DNA of 38,738 nt from an uncultured Paenibacillaceae bacterium (GTDB taxonomy: Bacteria; Bacillota; Bacilli; Aneurinibacillales; Aneurinibacillaceae), in the NCBI GenBank assembly GCA_937874515.1, contig CALNBV010000008.1:1-38738 (forward strand), in the 5' to 3' direction. The translations under genes and the position numbers were made by a program. Under the pieces are notes generated by a model that worked only from the letters and a program-made list of their open reading frames with translations, was not told where the DNA came from and ran no database searches. Shown piece by piece: positions 25,801 through 33,490 of the stretch; within the stretch, counting starts at the first letter, position 1, and the number at the start of each line of letters is the position of its first letter.

Positions 25801-26046
25801 AATTCACCGAACCTGTTAGATCTCATTCGTTCTGGTGAAGTAAACTTTGTGGTGAATACCTTAACCAAAGGGAAAACCCCAGAACGGGATGGATTCCGCA
25901 TTCGCCGTGAATCTGTTGAAAATGGTGTGGTTTGTCTCACTTCTCTGGATACAGCTTATGCATTATTGAAAGTGTTGGAATCCATTACCCTTACAGCAGT
26001 AGCACTTCCTGCCAACATTAAAGAGGAGGCCATTGTTCATGCGTAA
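22822..26046 (+). CDS. carB: Carbamoyl-phosphate synthase, large subunit
   Basis: 1074 residues. CarB makes carbamoyl phosphate from bicarbonate, ammonia and two ATP. The two homologous halves are clear: an ATP-grasp in each ([20 protein letters not shown] at the N-terminus and [19 protein letters not shown] near residue 555; [13 protein letters not shown] and [13 protein letters not shown]), with an oligomerisation segment between and a C-terminal MGS-like allosteric domain ([16 protein letters not shown]), the usual site for UMP and PRPP control. It overlaps carA and pyrK by a few bases. Confidence 0.99.
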   Translation: [1074 protein letters not shown]

Positions 26047-26833
26047 GGGGATGGCCACGGTTCTTTCCAACCAACAAATTGTAGACCGTGTTTTTCGCTT
26101 AGAAGTTCAGGGGGACCTGATTGGCGAGATGACCTGGCCAGGCCAGTTTGTCCATGTGCGCTGCGGAACAGGGATTGATCCCCTGCTTCGCCGCCCCATT
26201 AGTATTTGTGATGTGAATGTGGAAGAAAAGATATTAACCATGGTATATAGGGTAGAAGGCCACGGCACGAAGATTCTTAGTGAATCCGTGCCAGGGCAAC
26301 CCCTGGACCTTCTTGGCCCTTTAGGTCAGGGTTTCCCCATTGATGAACGCAAAGAAGGTGAACACGCCCTGTTAATTGGCGGAGGCATTGGTGTTCCTCC
26401 TTTGTATTACCTTGGGAAAGAACTGGTGAAACGTGGAGTTAAGGTTACATATGTCATCGGATTCGGAACGGCTTCCCAGGTGATTCTTGAAGATGAACTA
26501 CAATCTGTGGGAACAACTTATGTTGTCACCATGGATGGCAGTGCTGGGGAAAAAGGATTAGTGACCGATGTATTAAATGAAGGGTTTAACCTGGAAGATT
26601 CCGCCTGGGATGTGCTTTATTCCTGTGGTCCTCTTCCCATGTTAAAGGCATTGCAAGACCGCTTCCAACCTACAGGCAAAGAGGGATATCTCTCTTTGGA
26701 ACAACGGATGGGTTGTGGCGTTGGGGCATGCTTAGCCTGTGTTTGCCAGACACAAAGTCCAGAAAACGGGAAAAAGTATCGGAAAGTTTGTTCCGATGGT
26801 CCAGTCTTCCCTCTCGGTGAGGTGAAACTCTAA
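26039..26833 (+). CDS. pyrK: Dihydroorotate dehydrogenase B, electron-transfer subunit
   Basis: 264 residues from ATG 26039, set by AGAGGAGG at 26022-26029; a TTG at 26033 is too close. PyrK carries FAD and a 2Fe-2S cluster and moves electrons from PyrD to NAD+. Visible: WPGQFVHVRC and RRPISI (FAD), LLIGGGIGVPPLYYLG (NAD binding) and the cluster cysteines in CGVGACLACVC plus one in YRKVCSDGPVF. It partners the next gene, pyrD, with which its stop overlaps. Confidence 0.97.
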   Translation: MRKGMATVLSNQQIVDRVFRLEVQGDLIGEMTWPGQFVHVRCGTGIDPLLRRPISICDVNVEEKILTMVYRVEGHGTKILSESVPGQPLDLLGPLGQGFPIDERKEGEHALLIGGGIGVPPLYYLGKELVKRGVKVTYVIGFGTASQVILEDELQSVGTTYVVTMDGSAGEKGLVTDVLNEGFNLEDSAWDVLYSCGPLPMLKALQDRFQPTGKEGYLSLEQRMGCGVGACLACVCQTQSPENGKKYRKVCSDGPVFPLGEVKL

Positions 26834-27756
26834 TGATAGATAACCAACGATTAGCTGTTTCTCTGGCTGGTTTGAATTTGAAAAATCCAGTGATGCCTGC
26901 TTCAGGCTGTTTTGGTTTTGGACGGGAGTACGCAGAGTTTTATGATTTAAATCGTTTAGGCGCCATTGTGGTGAAAGCAACCACTATGGAAGAGCGGTTA
27001 GGAAATCCAGTTCCCCGGGTTGCAGAAACTCCAGGGGGCATGTTAAATGCCATTGGTCTGCAAAATCCAGGGGTTGACGAAGTAATGAAAACAGAACTTC
27101 CTTACCTGGAACAATTTAAGGACCTTCCTGTCATTGTTAACGTTGCAGGAACCGAGATTGAAGATTATGTAGCTGTGTCGCAGCGAGTTAGTGAAGCCCC
27201 TAATGTATCAGCTATTGAATTAAATATATCTTGCCCTAACGTAAAATGCGGGGGCATCACCTTTGGGACAGATCCTGGCATTGCCGGTGAATTAACCGCT
27301 GCGGTGAAGAAAGTCAGCAAAGTGCCGGTCTTTGTGAAACTGTCTCCCAATGTGACTGACATTGTGCCCATTGCACAAGCAGTGGAAGCTGCAGGTGCAG
27401 ACGGATTAAGCATGATTAACACCTTAGTGGGTATGCGTTTAAATTTAAAAACTCGCCGGCCCATTATTGCCAATGGAACGGGAGGTTTGTCCGGCCCTGC
27501 GATTAAACCAGTTGCCATTCGCATGATTTATCAAGTAAGCCAGCAGGTGAACATTCCAATCATTGGGATGGGTGGCATTCAAAATGCAGAAGATGTGCTA
27601 GAATTTATCATGGCAGGGGCCAGTGCAGTAGCGGTTGGTACAGCCAATTTCGTCGATCCTTTTGTCTGCCCCAACATCATTGATGAACTGGAACAAAAAA
27701 TGGATGAGTACGGTGTATCTTCTATTCAGGAACTAGTAGGAGCGGGGTGGAAGTAA
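26833..27756 (+). CDS. pyrD: Dihydroorotate dehydrogenase B, catalytic subunit
   Basis: 307 residues. PyrD (class 1B, NAD-linked with PyrK) oxidises dihydroorotate to orotate with FMN. Motifs: NPVMPASGCFGFGREY, AIGLQNPG, the active-site Cys region ELNISCPNVKCGG, VFVKLSPNVTDI, IIGMGGIQNAEDVLEFIMAG and AVAVGTANF (FMN phosphate). The start overlaps the pyrK stop (TAATG). Having pyrK next to it fits class 1B and not the quinone-linked class 2. Confidence 0.98.
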   Translation: MIDNQRLAVSLAGLNLKNPVMPASGCFGFGREYAEFYDLNRLGAIVVKATTMEERLGNPVPRVAETPGGMLNAIGLQNPGVDEVMKTELPYLEQFKDLPVIVNVAGTEIEDYVAVSQRVSEAPNVSAIELNISCPNVKCGGITFGTDPGIAGELTAAVKKVSKVPVFVKLSPNVTDIVPIAQAVEAAGADGLSMINTLVGMRLNLKTRRPIIANGTGGLSGPAIKPVAIRMIYQVSQQVNIPIIGMGGIQNAEDVLEFIMAGASAVAVGTANFVDPFVCPNIIDELEQKMDEYGVSSIQELVGAGWK

Positions 27757-27757
27757 G

Positions 27758-28474
27758 ATGAATCCATATGCAAATCGAATGATGGTGGCCCTGGATTATC
27801 CTTCAGCAGCAGAAGCCAGCCAGTGCATTGAAGCCCTTTCTGGCACTGGGGTTTATGTGAAAGTGGGCATGCAACTGTTTTATGCTGCAGGTCTTGACTT
27901 CGTCCGCCAGTTAAAAGAAAAAGGGTATCACATTTTTTTAGATTTAAAGGTCCATGATATCCCTAACACAGCAAAGGGTGCCATGCAAAGCCTGGCTTCC
28001 CTGGGTGTGGATATGGTGAATGTCCATGGAGCCGGTGGCAAGAAAATGATGGAAGCGGCTTTGGACGGCTTAGAACTTGGAACCCCAGCAGGACAAAAAC
28101 GTCCATTATTAATTGCTGTCACCCAGTTGACCAGCACAAGCCAGGAAACCATGAACAATGAAATTGGCATTTCTGGATCTGTGGAAGATGCAGTGGTCCG
28201 CTATGCCAAACTGGCAAAGGAAGCAGGCCTTGATGGGGTAGTTGCTTCTCCTAAAGAAGTGCCCTTTATTAAAGAAGCCTGTGGACAATCTTTCCTTACT
28301 GTAACCCCGGGCATTCGTCCAGCAGGGGCTGATATTGGAGACCAACACCGGGTGACAACACCGGAAGAAGCGTTGTTGCGCCTTGGTTCTGACTATATTG
28401 TCATCGGCCGTGCTATTACAAAAGCAGCCAATCCCCGTGTTGCGTTAGATGAAATCCTTGCGGGAATTAAATAA
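27758..28474 (+). CDS. pyrF: Orotidine 5'-phosphate decarboxylase
   Basis: 238 residues. PyrF decarboxylates OMP to UMP, the last step of the pathway. The TIM barrel has MVALDYPSAAEA at the N-terminus, VKVGMQLFY, the catalytic Asp-Lys-Asp in FLDLKVHDIPNTA, and the phosphate-binding VTPGIRPAGADIGDQHR and YIVIGRAIT. It begins 1 base after pyrD ends and is followed at 14 bases by pyrE. The order pyrK-D-F-E is the standard one in Bacilli. Confidence 0.98.
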   Translation: MNPYANRMMVALDYPSAAEASQCIEALSGTGVYVKVGMQLFYAAGLDFVRQLKEKGYHIFLDLKVHDIPNTAKGAMQSLASLGVDMVNVHGAGGKKMMEAALDGLELGTPAGQKRPLLIAVTQLTSTSQETMNNEIGISGSVEDAVVRYAKLAKEAGLDGVVASPKEVPFIKEACGQSFLTVTPGIRPAGADIGDQHRVTTPEEALLRLGSDYIVIGRAITKAANPRVALDEILAGIK

Positions 28475-28488
28475 AAGAGGTGAGCCCC

Positions 28489-29115
28489 ATGGAAATTGCA
28501 AAAACCATTGCAGGTAAATTATTAGAAATCGATGCGGTTGCTTTACGCCCTGATGATCCGTTTACCTGGACATCTGGCATTAAAAGCCCTATTTATTGTG
28601 ATAACCGTTTAACCCTTTCTTTCCCTGAAGTGCGGAAATTGGTAGCCCGTTCCTTCGCAGATGTGATTCGGGAACAATACCCTGATGCAGAAGTCATTGC
28701 TGGAACAGCAACCGCTGGCATTCCCCATGCAGCATGGGTGGCTGAAGAATTAAACCTTCCCATGATTTATGTTCGTTCCAAACCGAAAGGACATGGCAAA
28801 GGGAATCAAATCGAAGGCCTTTTAAAAGATGGACAAAAAACCATCGTCATTGAAGATTTAATCTCTACAGGGGGAAGCTCCATCGAAGCAGCCCAGGCTG
28901 TACAAAAAGCCGGGGGAGAAGTATTAGCAGTTCTCGCCATCTTCTCTTATCAATTCCCAACTGCAGAAGAAGCCTTTGTGGCAGCAGGCATTCCATTCCA
29001 AACCTTAAGCAACTACTCTGCATTGTTAGAATTGGCTGCAGAAACAGGAAAAATTACTGTTGAACAGCAAGGAGTTCTTGCAGAGTGGAGAAATAATCCC
29101 AAGGAATTTTATTAG
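28489..29115 (+). CDS. pyrE: Orotate phosphoribosyltransferase
   Basis: 208 residues from ATG 28489; AAGAGGTGA lies just before it and includes an in-frame GTG at 28480 that I do not use. PyrE joins orotate and PRPP to give OMP. Seen: FTWTSGIKSPIYCDNR, VIAGTATAGIPHAAWVAEEL, the flexible loop RSKPKGHGKGNQIEG, and the PRPP-binding motif TIVIEDLISTGGSSIEA. It is the last gene of the operon and is followed by a strong terminator. Confidence 0.98.
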   Translation: MEIAKTIAGKLLEIDAVALRPDDPFTWTSGIKSPIYCDNRLTLSFPEVRKLVARSFADVIREQYPDAEVIAGTATAGIPHAAWVAEELNLPMIYVRSKPKGHGKGNQIEGLLKDGQKTIVIEDLISTGGSSIEAAQAVQKAGGEVLAVLAIFSYQFPTAEEAFVAAGIPFQTLSNYSALLELAAETGKITVEQQGVLAEWRNNPKEFY

Positions 29116-29134
29116 TAAAAATATATGGAAGATG

Positions 29135-29162
29135 AAAAAACATCCCGTGGGGATGTTTTTTT
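29135..29162 (+). terminator. Terminator after pyrE (probably bidirectional)
   Basis: AAAAAACATCCC, GTG loop, GGGATG, then seven T. It lies between the convergent pyrE and the minus-strand VOC gene; the A-run on the left lets it act in both directions. Confidence 0.92.
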
Positions 29163-29183
29163 GTACATAGGTTTATGTATAAA

Positions 29184-29582
29184 TTAGTTATGGGGGAGAG
29201 TAAGTTGCCAGGAAACACCGAATTGATCAACAATCCAACCAAACTTTTTGCTAAAAGCATAATTATCTAAGGGCATGAGGATTCCTCCCCCTTCTGATAA
29301 CTTTTCATAAAGAAGATTAATTTCTTCTTCCGTATCACAGGTAATAAACAGGGAAAAAGCAGGAGTAAAAGAAAATTCATGCTTTACAACACTATCTATA
29401 CACATAATTTCTTGTCCTTTTAAAGAAAAGGTAGCTTGCAGCACACTTCCTTCTTTACCAGGTTCATTCGCGCCATAACGGGAAATACTTTTTATTTCCG
29501 ATCCATTAATTAAAGATGTGTAATAGTTCATAGCTTCTTCTGCATTTCCTTGAAACATTAAGAATGGTGTAACCTTTGACAT
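29184..29582 (-). CDS. VOC superfamily protein, PhnB/3-demethylubiquinone-methyltransferase-like
   Basis: 132 residues. It begins MSKVTPFLMFQGNAEEAMNY, has ISRYGANEPGKEGSVLQATF and ends with GWIVDQFGVSWQL, the pattern of the PhnB-like branch of the vicinal-oxygen-chelate fold. Members of this branch are often annotated after ubiquinone methyltransferase, but most have no proven reaction and no such activity should be assumed here. GGAGGTT precedes the ATG on the minus strand. It is the first of three minus-strand genes and faces the pyr operon. Confidence 0.88.
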   Translation of the reverse strand: MSKVTPFLMFQGNAEEAMNYYTSLINGSEIKSISRYGANEPGKEGSVLQATFSLKGQEIMCIDSVVKHEFSFTPAFSLFITCDTEEEINLLYEKLSEGGGILMPLDNYAFSKKFGWIVDQFGVSWQLTLPHN

Positions 29583-29613
29583 AGGAATAACCTCCAGATA
29601 TTAATAATAATCA

Positions 29614-30034
29614 TCACGACCGATACGTCTCTCGCAAAAACGTAATAGATTGCTTAATTAATGCCTTTAATACTGCAACATCAATATCTGCTACTTTATT
29701 AATGTAGACACACCCTTTACCTGTGGTATGTTTTCCGAAATACTTTAACAATTCTTCCCGTTCCAAGTCGCCTGTTGCAAAAATACAAACTGATTTTTGC
29801 TTTGCGAGGGGAGAAACCAACTAGAGGGGCATCCCCTTCGTGACCGGATTGATATTTATAATGGTAGGAGCCAAAGCCAATAATGCTCGGTGCCCACATC
29901 TTCCCAGGGTAGCCGCTAGTTTCCGTAAACAGATCCAATAATTTATATGCGTCTTCACGTTTTTTAGGGTTTTCCACGTGTTCAATAAATTCAATAACAC
30001 TGTTTTCCGTTTCTTTTGTTTTTAATTCGTACAA
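29614..30034 (-). pseudogene. DUF1801 (YdhG-like) gene with a single-base frameshift
   Basis: From TTG 30034 the frame reads MYELKTKETENSVIEFIEHV... to SPRKAKISLYF, then drifts into a non-family tail that stops at 29717. In the neighbouring frame the family's C-terminus continues as ATGDLEREELLKYFGKHTTG... to the stop at 29614. The switch is at a run of five A on the plus strand (29779-29783), where four would restore the frame. The DUF1801 family has no established function. It is either a fresh pseudogene or a homopolymer sequencing error. Confidence 0.85.
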
Positions 30035-30065
30035 AAGGAGTGCCCCCTTTAATCCATTAAAATAT

Positions 30066-30551
30066 CTAACTAATCCAGTCTACTTTAGATTCTTTTAGTT
30101 GCCATTTGCCATCTTTGAAATGAACTGTACTTTCTACACCGATGGCTCCAGTTCCAGAGCGGTATTTAGACCCTGTGAAAATCACGTTATTATTAAATTT
30201 ATAATCAACTTTTTCTATTTTTAAAAGAACGCCTTCAAGGACCATCGTGTCTTTATTGTACAAGCCTTTTGCTTTTAATTCATCAAAAGTCCTATTCATT
30301 ACAGGGACTTTATATTTTTCTTTAAAGTATATTAATATATCATTCTTATCCTTTGCATTTAAATCATTTAAGTTGCTCATATCAATGGCAATGAACTTCT
30401 TATTATGATCTAATGCTGTGTCTTTTTCCATGATGGATTCTAAAGCGATGCGATATATTTGTCCTAAATGTTCTTTAGAGTTAGTTTCCTTTGAGCAAGC
30501 AACAAGAAAGAATAATAAGACGAATAAGATCAATATTTTTATGGATTTCAA
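30066..30551 (-). CDS. Small lipoprotein of unknown function
   Basis: 161 residues from TTG 30551 with AAAGGAGG well placed upstream; a longer frame to 30572 runs through that ribosome site. A short basic start, a hydrophobic stretch and the lipobox LVAC (Cys19) mark a lipoprotein, to be processed by LspA. The rest is a compact soluble domain (FIAIDMSNLNDLNAKDKNDI, YKFNNNVIFTGSKYRSGTGA, VHFKDGKWQLKESKVDWIS). Similar small proteins occur in other Bacilli but I know no function. It is transcribed away from the efflux operon. Confidence 0.82.
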   Translation of the reverse strand: MKSIKILILFVLLFFLVACSKETNSKEHLGQIYRIALESIMEKDTALDHNKKFIAIDMSNLNDLNAKDKNDILIYFKEKYKVPVMNRTFDELKAKGLYNKDTMVLEGVLLKIEKVDYKFNNNVIFTGSKYRSGTGAIGVESTVHFKDGKWQLKESKVDWIS

Positions 30552-30567
30552 ATCAAGTCCTCCTTTA

Positions 30568-30595
30568 AACACCTTTCAATTAGAGAGGTGTTTTT
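30568..30595. other. Hairpin in the divergent spacer
   Basis: 10-bp inverted repeat (AACACCTTTC/GAGAGGTGTT, one G-U) with a T-run on the plus side. On the minus strand it lies directly before the lipoprotein ribosome site; on the plus strand it looks like a terminator, though no plus-strand gene ends here. Its role is unclear. Confidence 0.45.
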
Positions 30596-30645
30596 ATTTT
30601 TTCATTAATTAGACTGATAATAATAACGAATAGTTTGTTTCATTC

Positions 30646-30689
30646 GTTCATTTTTAGTTCATATTGAAATTATAAAATAGGGATATAAC
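30646..30689 (+). promoter_or_regulatory. Direct repeats and promoter region of the efflux operon
   Basis: GTTCAT occurs at 30646-30651 and 30657-30662, exactly 11 bases apart (one helical turn), the layout bound by OmpR-type regulators. TATAAC (30684-30689) is a possible -10 with no good -35, as at activated promoters. The operon's own response regulator is the obvious candidate to bind here. Confidence 0.4.
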
Positions 30690-30710
30690 AAAATGGTGGA
30701 GGTAATATAA

Positions 30711-31610
30711 ATGGCACTTGCTAAGCAAAAAAAGGGTAAAAAAGGGCTAGTAATCGGCATTATTGCAGGGGTTATCATCATTGGTTTAATTGCAACTCAG
30801 ATTTTATTGCCAAAGCAGAATAAGTACACGGATGTAACCGTTAAAAAGGCTACAATTGAAACCTACTATACATTCTCCGGAAGTGTAGATAGCAAATACA
30901 AACAAAATGTAATGGCAAGCAATGTCATGCAAATTTCAGAGATTAACGTCAATGAAGGTGAAAAAGTAGAGAAGGATACTGTATTATTTACAACTTCCCA
31001 GGGAAACGAGATTAAATCTCAAATTGTAGGAACCATCTCTAAAATTTATGTAGAACAAGATCAACAGGTAATGTCAGGAACTCAGCTTTGTGATATTTAT
31101 GATTTTGATAATCTTCAAATTTCTGTAAAAGTCGATGAGCATGACCTGAACGGTATTGCAAAAGGAAAAACGGTTTCTGTAAGTATAGATGCACTTAATA
31201 AAGAAATGACTGGGTCAGTTTCTTCGATTTCAAGTACAGCAATAAATGAAAATGGAATTGCTTATTTTTCCGCTGTGATTGATTTGCCTAAAGACAATTC
31301 TATTAAAGTCGGCATGACTGCTGAGGCTAAAATTCTTAATAAACAGGCAAAAGATGTACTTTCTATTCCCGTAAAAGCTTTGCAATTTGATACAGATGAC
31401 AAGCCCTATGTTTTAATAAAACAGGAAAAAGGAGCCCCTGTAAAAAAATATGTGAAGGTTGGCATCAATGATGGTAAAACCGTGGAAATCACCGAAGGAT
31501 TAAAAGAAGGCCAGGTTGTATCCTATATTCCTATAGAAAGTAATAGCAACAATAATCGAAACAATGGCCGTATGGGCGGCATGGTTTCTCCAGGCCGGAT
31601 GAATAGATAA
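30711..31610 (+). CDS. Membrane-fusion (HlyD/MacA-like) efflux adaptor
   Basis: 299 residues. One N-terminal membrane anchor (about residues 13-33) is followed by a lipoyl/biotinyl-like half (SEINVNEGEKVEKDTVLF, then GTISKIYVEQDQQV), a beta-barrel domain (VSVSIDALNKEMTGSVSSIS) and a membrane-proximal domain (VLSIPVKALQFDTDDKPYVL, VKVGINDGKTVEITEGLKEG). The tail is rich in Asn, Gly and Met. The long alpha-hairpin of Gram-negative adaptors is missing, as expected without an outer membrane. It is the first gene of an efflux operon; ribosome site GGAGGT. Confidence 0.9.
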   Translation: MALAKQKKGKKGLVIGIIAGVIIIGLIATQILLPKQNKYTDVTVKKATIETYYTFSGSVDSKYKQNVMASNVMQISEINVNEGEKVEKDTVLFTTSQGNEIKSQIVGTISKIYVEQDQQVMSGTQLCDIYDFDNLQISVKVDEHDLNGIAKGKTVSVSIDALNKEMTGSVSSISSTAINENGIAYFSAVIDLPKDNSIKVGMTAEAKILNKQAKDVLSIPVKALQFDTDDKPYVLIKQEKGAPVKKYVKVGINDGKTVEITEGLKEGQVVSYIPIESNSNNNRNNGRMGGMVSPGRMNR

Positions 31611-31622
31611 GGGGGGAATACC

Positions 31623-32300
31623 ATGCAAATACTTGAGATGAAAGATATTGTAAAAACCTATCTTATGGGTGAAGAAGAACAAACCGTATTAAAAAATGTA
31701 AATTTCTCTATAAATGAAGGCGAATTTATATCCATTCTTGGGCCTTCAGGTTCAGGGAAATCAACATTAATGAATATTATTGGTTGTCTAGATATGCCCA
31801 CATCAGGTGAGTATATTCTGAATGGAAACGAAGTCAAAGATTTAGAAGAAGGAGAGCTTGCCCGAATTAGAAATAAAGAAATTGGATTTGTGTTTCAGCA
31901 ATTTCAACTGTTGCCCAGGCTTTCTGCCCTGCAGAATGTTGAACTTCCATTAATCTACGCAGGGGTTAAAGAAAAGGAAAGAAAAGAGCGTGCACAAGAA
32001 ATGCTTATCAGGGTTGGGCTTGGGGAAAAGCTCAAAAACCGCCCTAATCAACTTTCAGGAGGCCAGCAACAAAGGGTTGCCATTGCAAGGGCATTAGTGA
32101 CCCATCCGACAATTATTTTAGCAGATGAGCCAACGGGAGCATTAGATCAAAAGACAGGCTATCAGATTATGGATTTATTTAAGGAGTTAAATCGTGAAGG
32201 TCGTACCATTGTCATTATTACACATGATGAGAATATTGCAAAGAATGCAACCCGCATAGTAAAAATTCTTGATGGCTGTTTAAGTGAGGTGGCAAGCTAA
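31623..32300 (+). CDS. ABC transporter ATP-binding protein, MacB/LolD type
   Basis: 225 residues, a complete nucleotide-binding domain: Walker A GPSGSGKST, Q-loop FVFQQFQLLPRLSALQNVEL, signature LSGGQQQRVAIARAL, Walker B IILADEPTGALD and the switch His in VIITHDE. It energises the permease encoded next; their stop and start codons overlap (TAATG). This type of exporter (ATPase, FtsX-like permease, adaptor) moves peptides, antibiotics or other amphiphiles, but the substrate cannot be read from the sequence. Confidence 0.95.
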   Translation: MQILEMKDIVKTYLMGEEEQTVLKNVNFSINEGEFISILGPSGSGKSTLMNIIGCLDMPTSGEYILNGNEVKDLEEGELARIRNKEIGFVFQQFQLLPRLSALQNVELPLIYAGVKEKERKERAQEMLIRVGLGEKLKNRPNQLSGGQQQRVAIARALVTHPTIILADEPTGALDQKTGYQIMDLFKELNREGRTIVIITHDENIAKNATRIVKILDGCLSEVAS

Positions 32301-33472
32301 TGTTTAAAGAAAGTATAAAAATGTCGTGGAATAATATTGTAAGTAATAAAATGCGTTCATTTTTAACTGTTCTTGGGGTTTTGATTGGTGTTGCTGCTAT
32401 TATTGCTCTTATTACAATTGTTGAGGGTGTTACTGGTAGTATAACGAGCAAGGTAATGAACATGGGTGCCAATAAAATAACCGTTCAGGCAAAAGGGACA
32501 CCACTAAAACAGGGGCTCTCCCAAAGGGATGTTGAGGAGATCTCTGCAATTCATAATATTAAAGGTGTTTCCCCTAGTATTAGCGGGAAAACAAGTATTG
32601 TTTATAATGGCGATGTAATGGAAAATATTACGATTCAGGGTAGAAATCAAGTTTATTTTGCGAATACAGAGGATTTAATTGACAAGGGCCGTGGTATTAA
32701 TATTCTCGATTGTGATTACAAAAACAGGGTATGTCTAATTGGACAAAATATTGTTGATGAATATTTTAAAACAGAAAGCCCAATCGACAAGGACATTTCG
32801 ATTAACGGAATTACTTACACTGTAGTAGGTACGCTGCAAAAATCCAGCGGATATTCCATGGATTCAAATGATAATGGAGTTATTATTCCATATACGACTG
32901 CCATGGGACTCCTGGGCACAGGATATATTAACTCCGTTGATGTGTATATGGAAAACGGTGATTTATCCGATGAAACGACCTCAGAAATTGAGCGGGTTTT
33001 AAATACAGCCTTTAACTATAACGAGAATGGCTATTCAGTATCGAATATGCAAAACATAATTAATACTGTGGCAGATATGACAAGCATGATGACAGCACTC
33101 CTTGTAGGGATTGCTTCCATTGCTCTAGTCGTGGGTGGTATTGGCATTATGAATATGATGCTCGTTTCTGTTACAGAAAGAACCACCGAAATCGGACTTA
33201 GAAAGGCACTGGGTGCAGAACCTAAAACAATTCAATGGCAATTCTTACTTGAAGCCTTATTTCTCTCCCTCTTTGGAGGGATCCTTGGATTGGTTGCCGG
33301 AATTGCCATAGCCTTTGTTGCTTGTTTAATCATTGGTACAAGTTTTTCCATTGCAGGTTACTCAGTAATCCTAGCCCTGGGTTTCTCATCTTTCATTGGA
33401 CTAACTTTTGGCTACGCTCCTGCAAGACGGGCAAGCAAATTAAATCCCATTGATGCTTTAAGAAGTGTTTGA
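32300..33472 (+). CDS. ABC transporter permease, MacB/FtsX family
   Basis: 390 residues. A first membrane helix (about 19-41, FLTVLGVLIGVAAIIALIT) is followed by a large extracellular MacB-PCD-like domain (about 45-255) and three C-terminal FtsX helices starting at GIASIALVVGGIGIMNMMLV. The conserved ERTTEIGLRKALGA loop contacts the ATPase, and PARRASKLNPIDALR ends the protein, as in MacB. It works with the adaptor and ATPase before it and is followed directly by the two-component genes. Confidence 0.95.
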   Translation: MFKESIKMSWNNIVSNKMRSFLTVLGVLIGVAAIIALITIVEGVTGSITSKVMNMGANKITVQAKGTPLKQGLSQRDVEEISAIHNIKGVSPSISGKTSIVYNGDVMENITIQGRNQVYFANTEDLIDKGRGINILDCDYKNRVCLIGQNIVDEYFKTESPIDKDISINGITYTVVGTLQKSSGYSMDSNDNGVIIPYTTAMGLLGTGYINSVDVYMENGDLSDETTSEIERVLNTAFNYNENGYSVSNMQNIINTVADMTSMMTALLVGIASIALVVGGIGIMNMMLVSVTERTTEIGLRKALGAEPKTIQWQFLLEALFLSLFGGILGLVAGIAIAFVACLIIGTSFSIAGYSVILALGFSSFIGLTFGYAPARRASKLNPIDALRSV

Positions 33473-33490
33473 ATGAGGAAGGTGAGTGGA

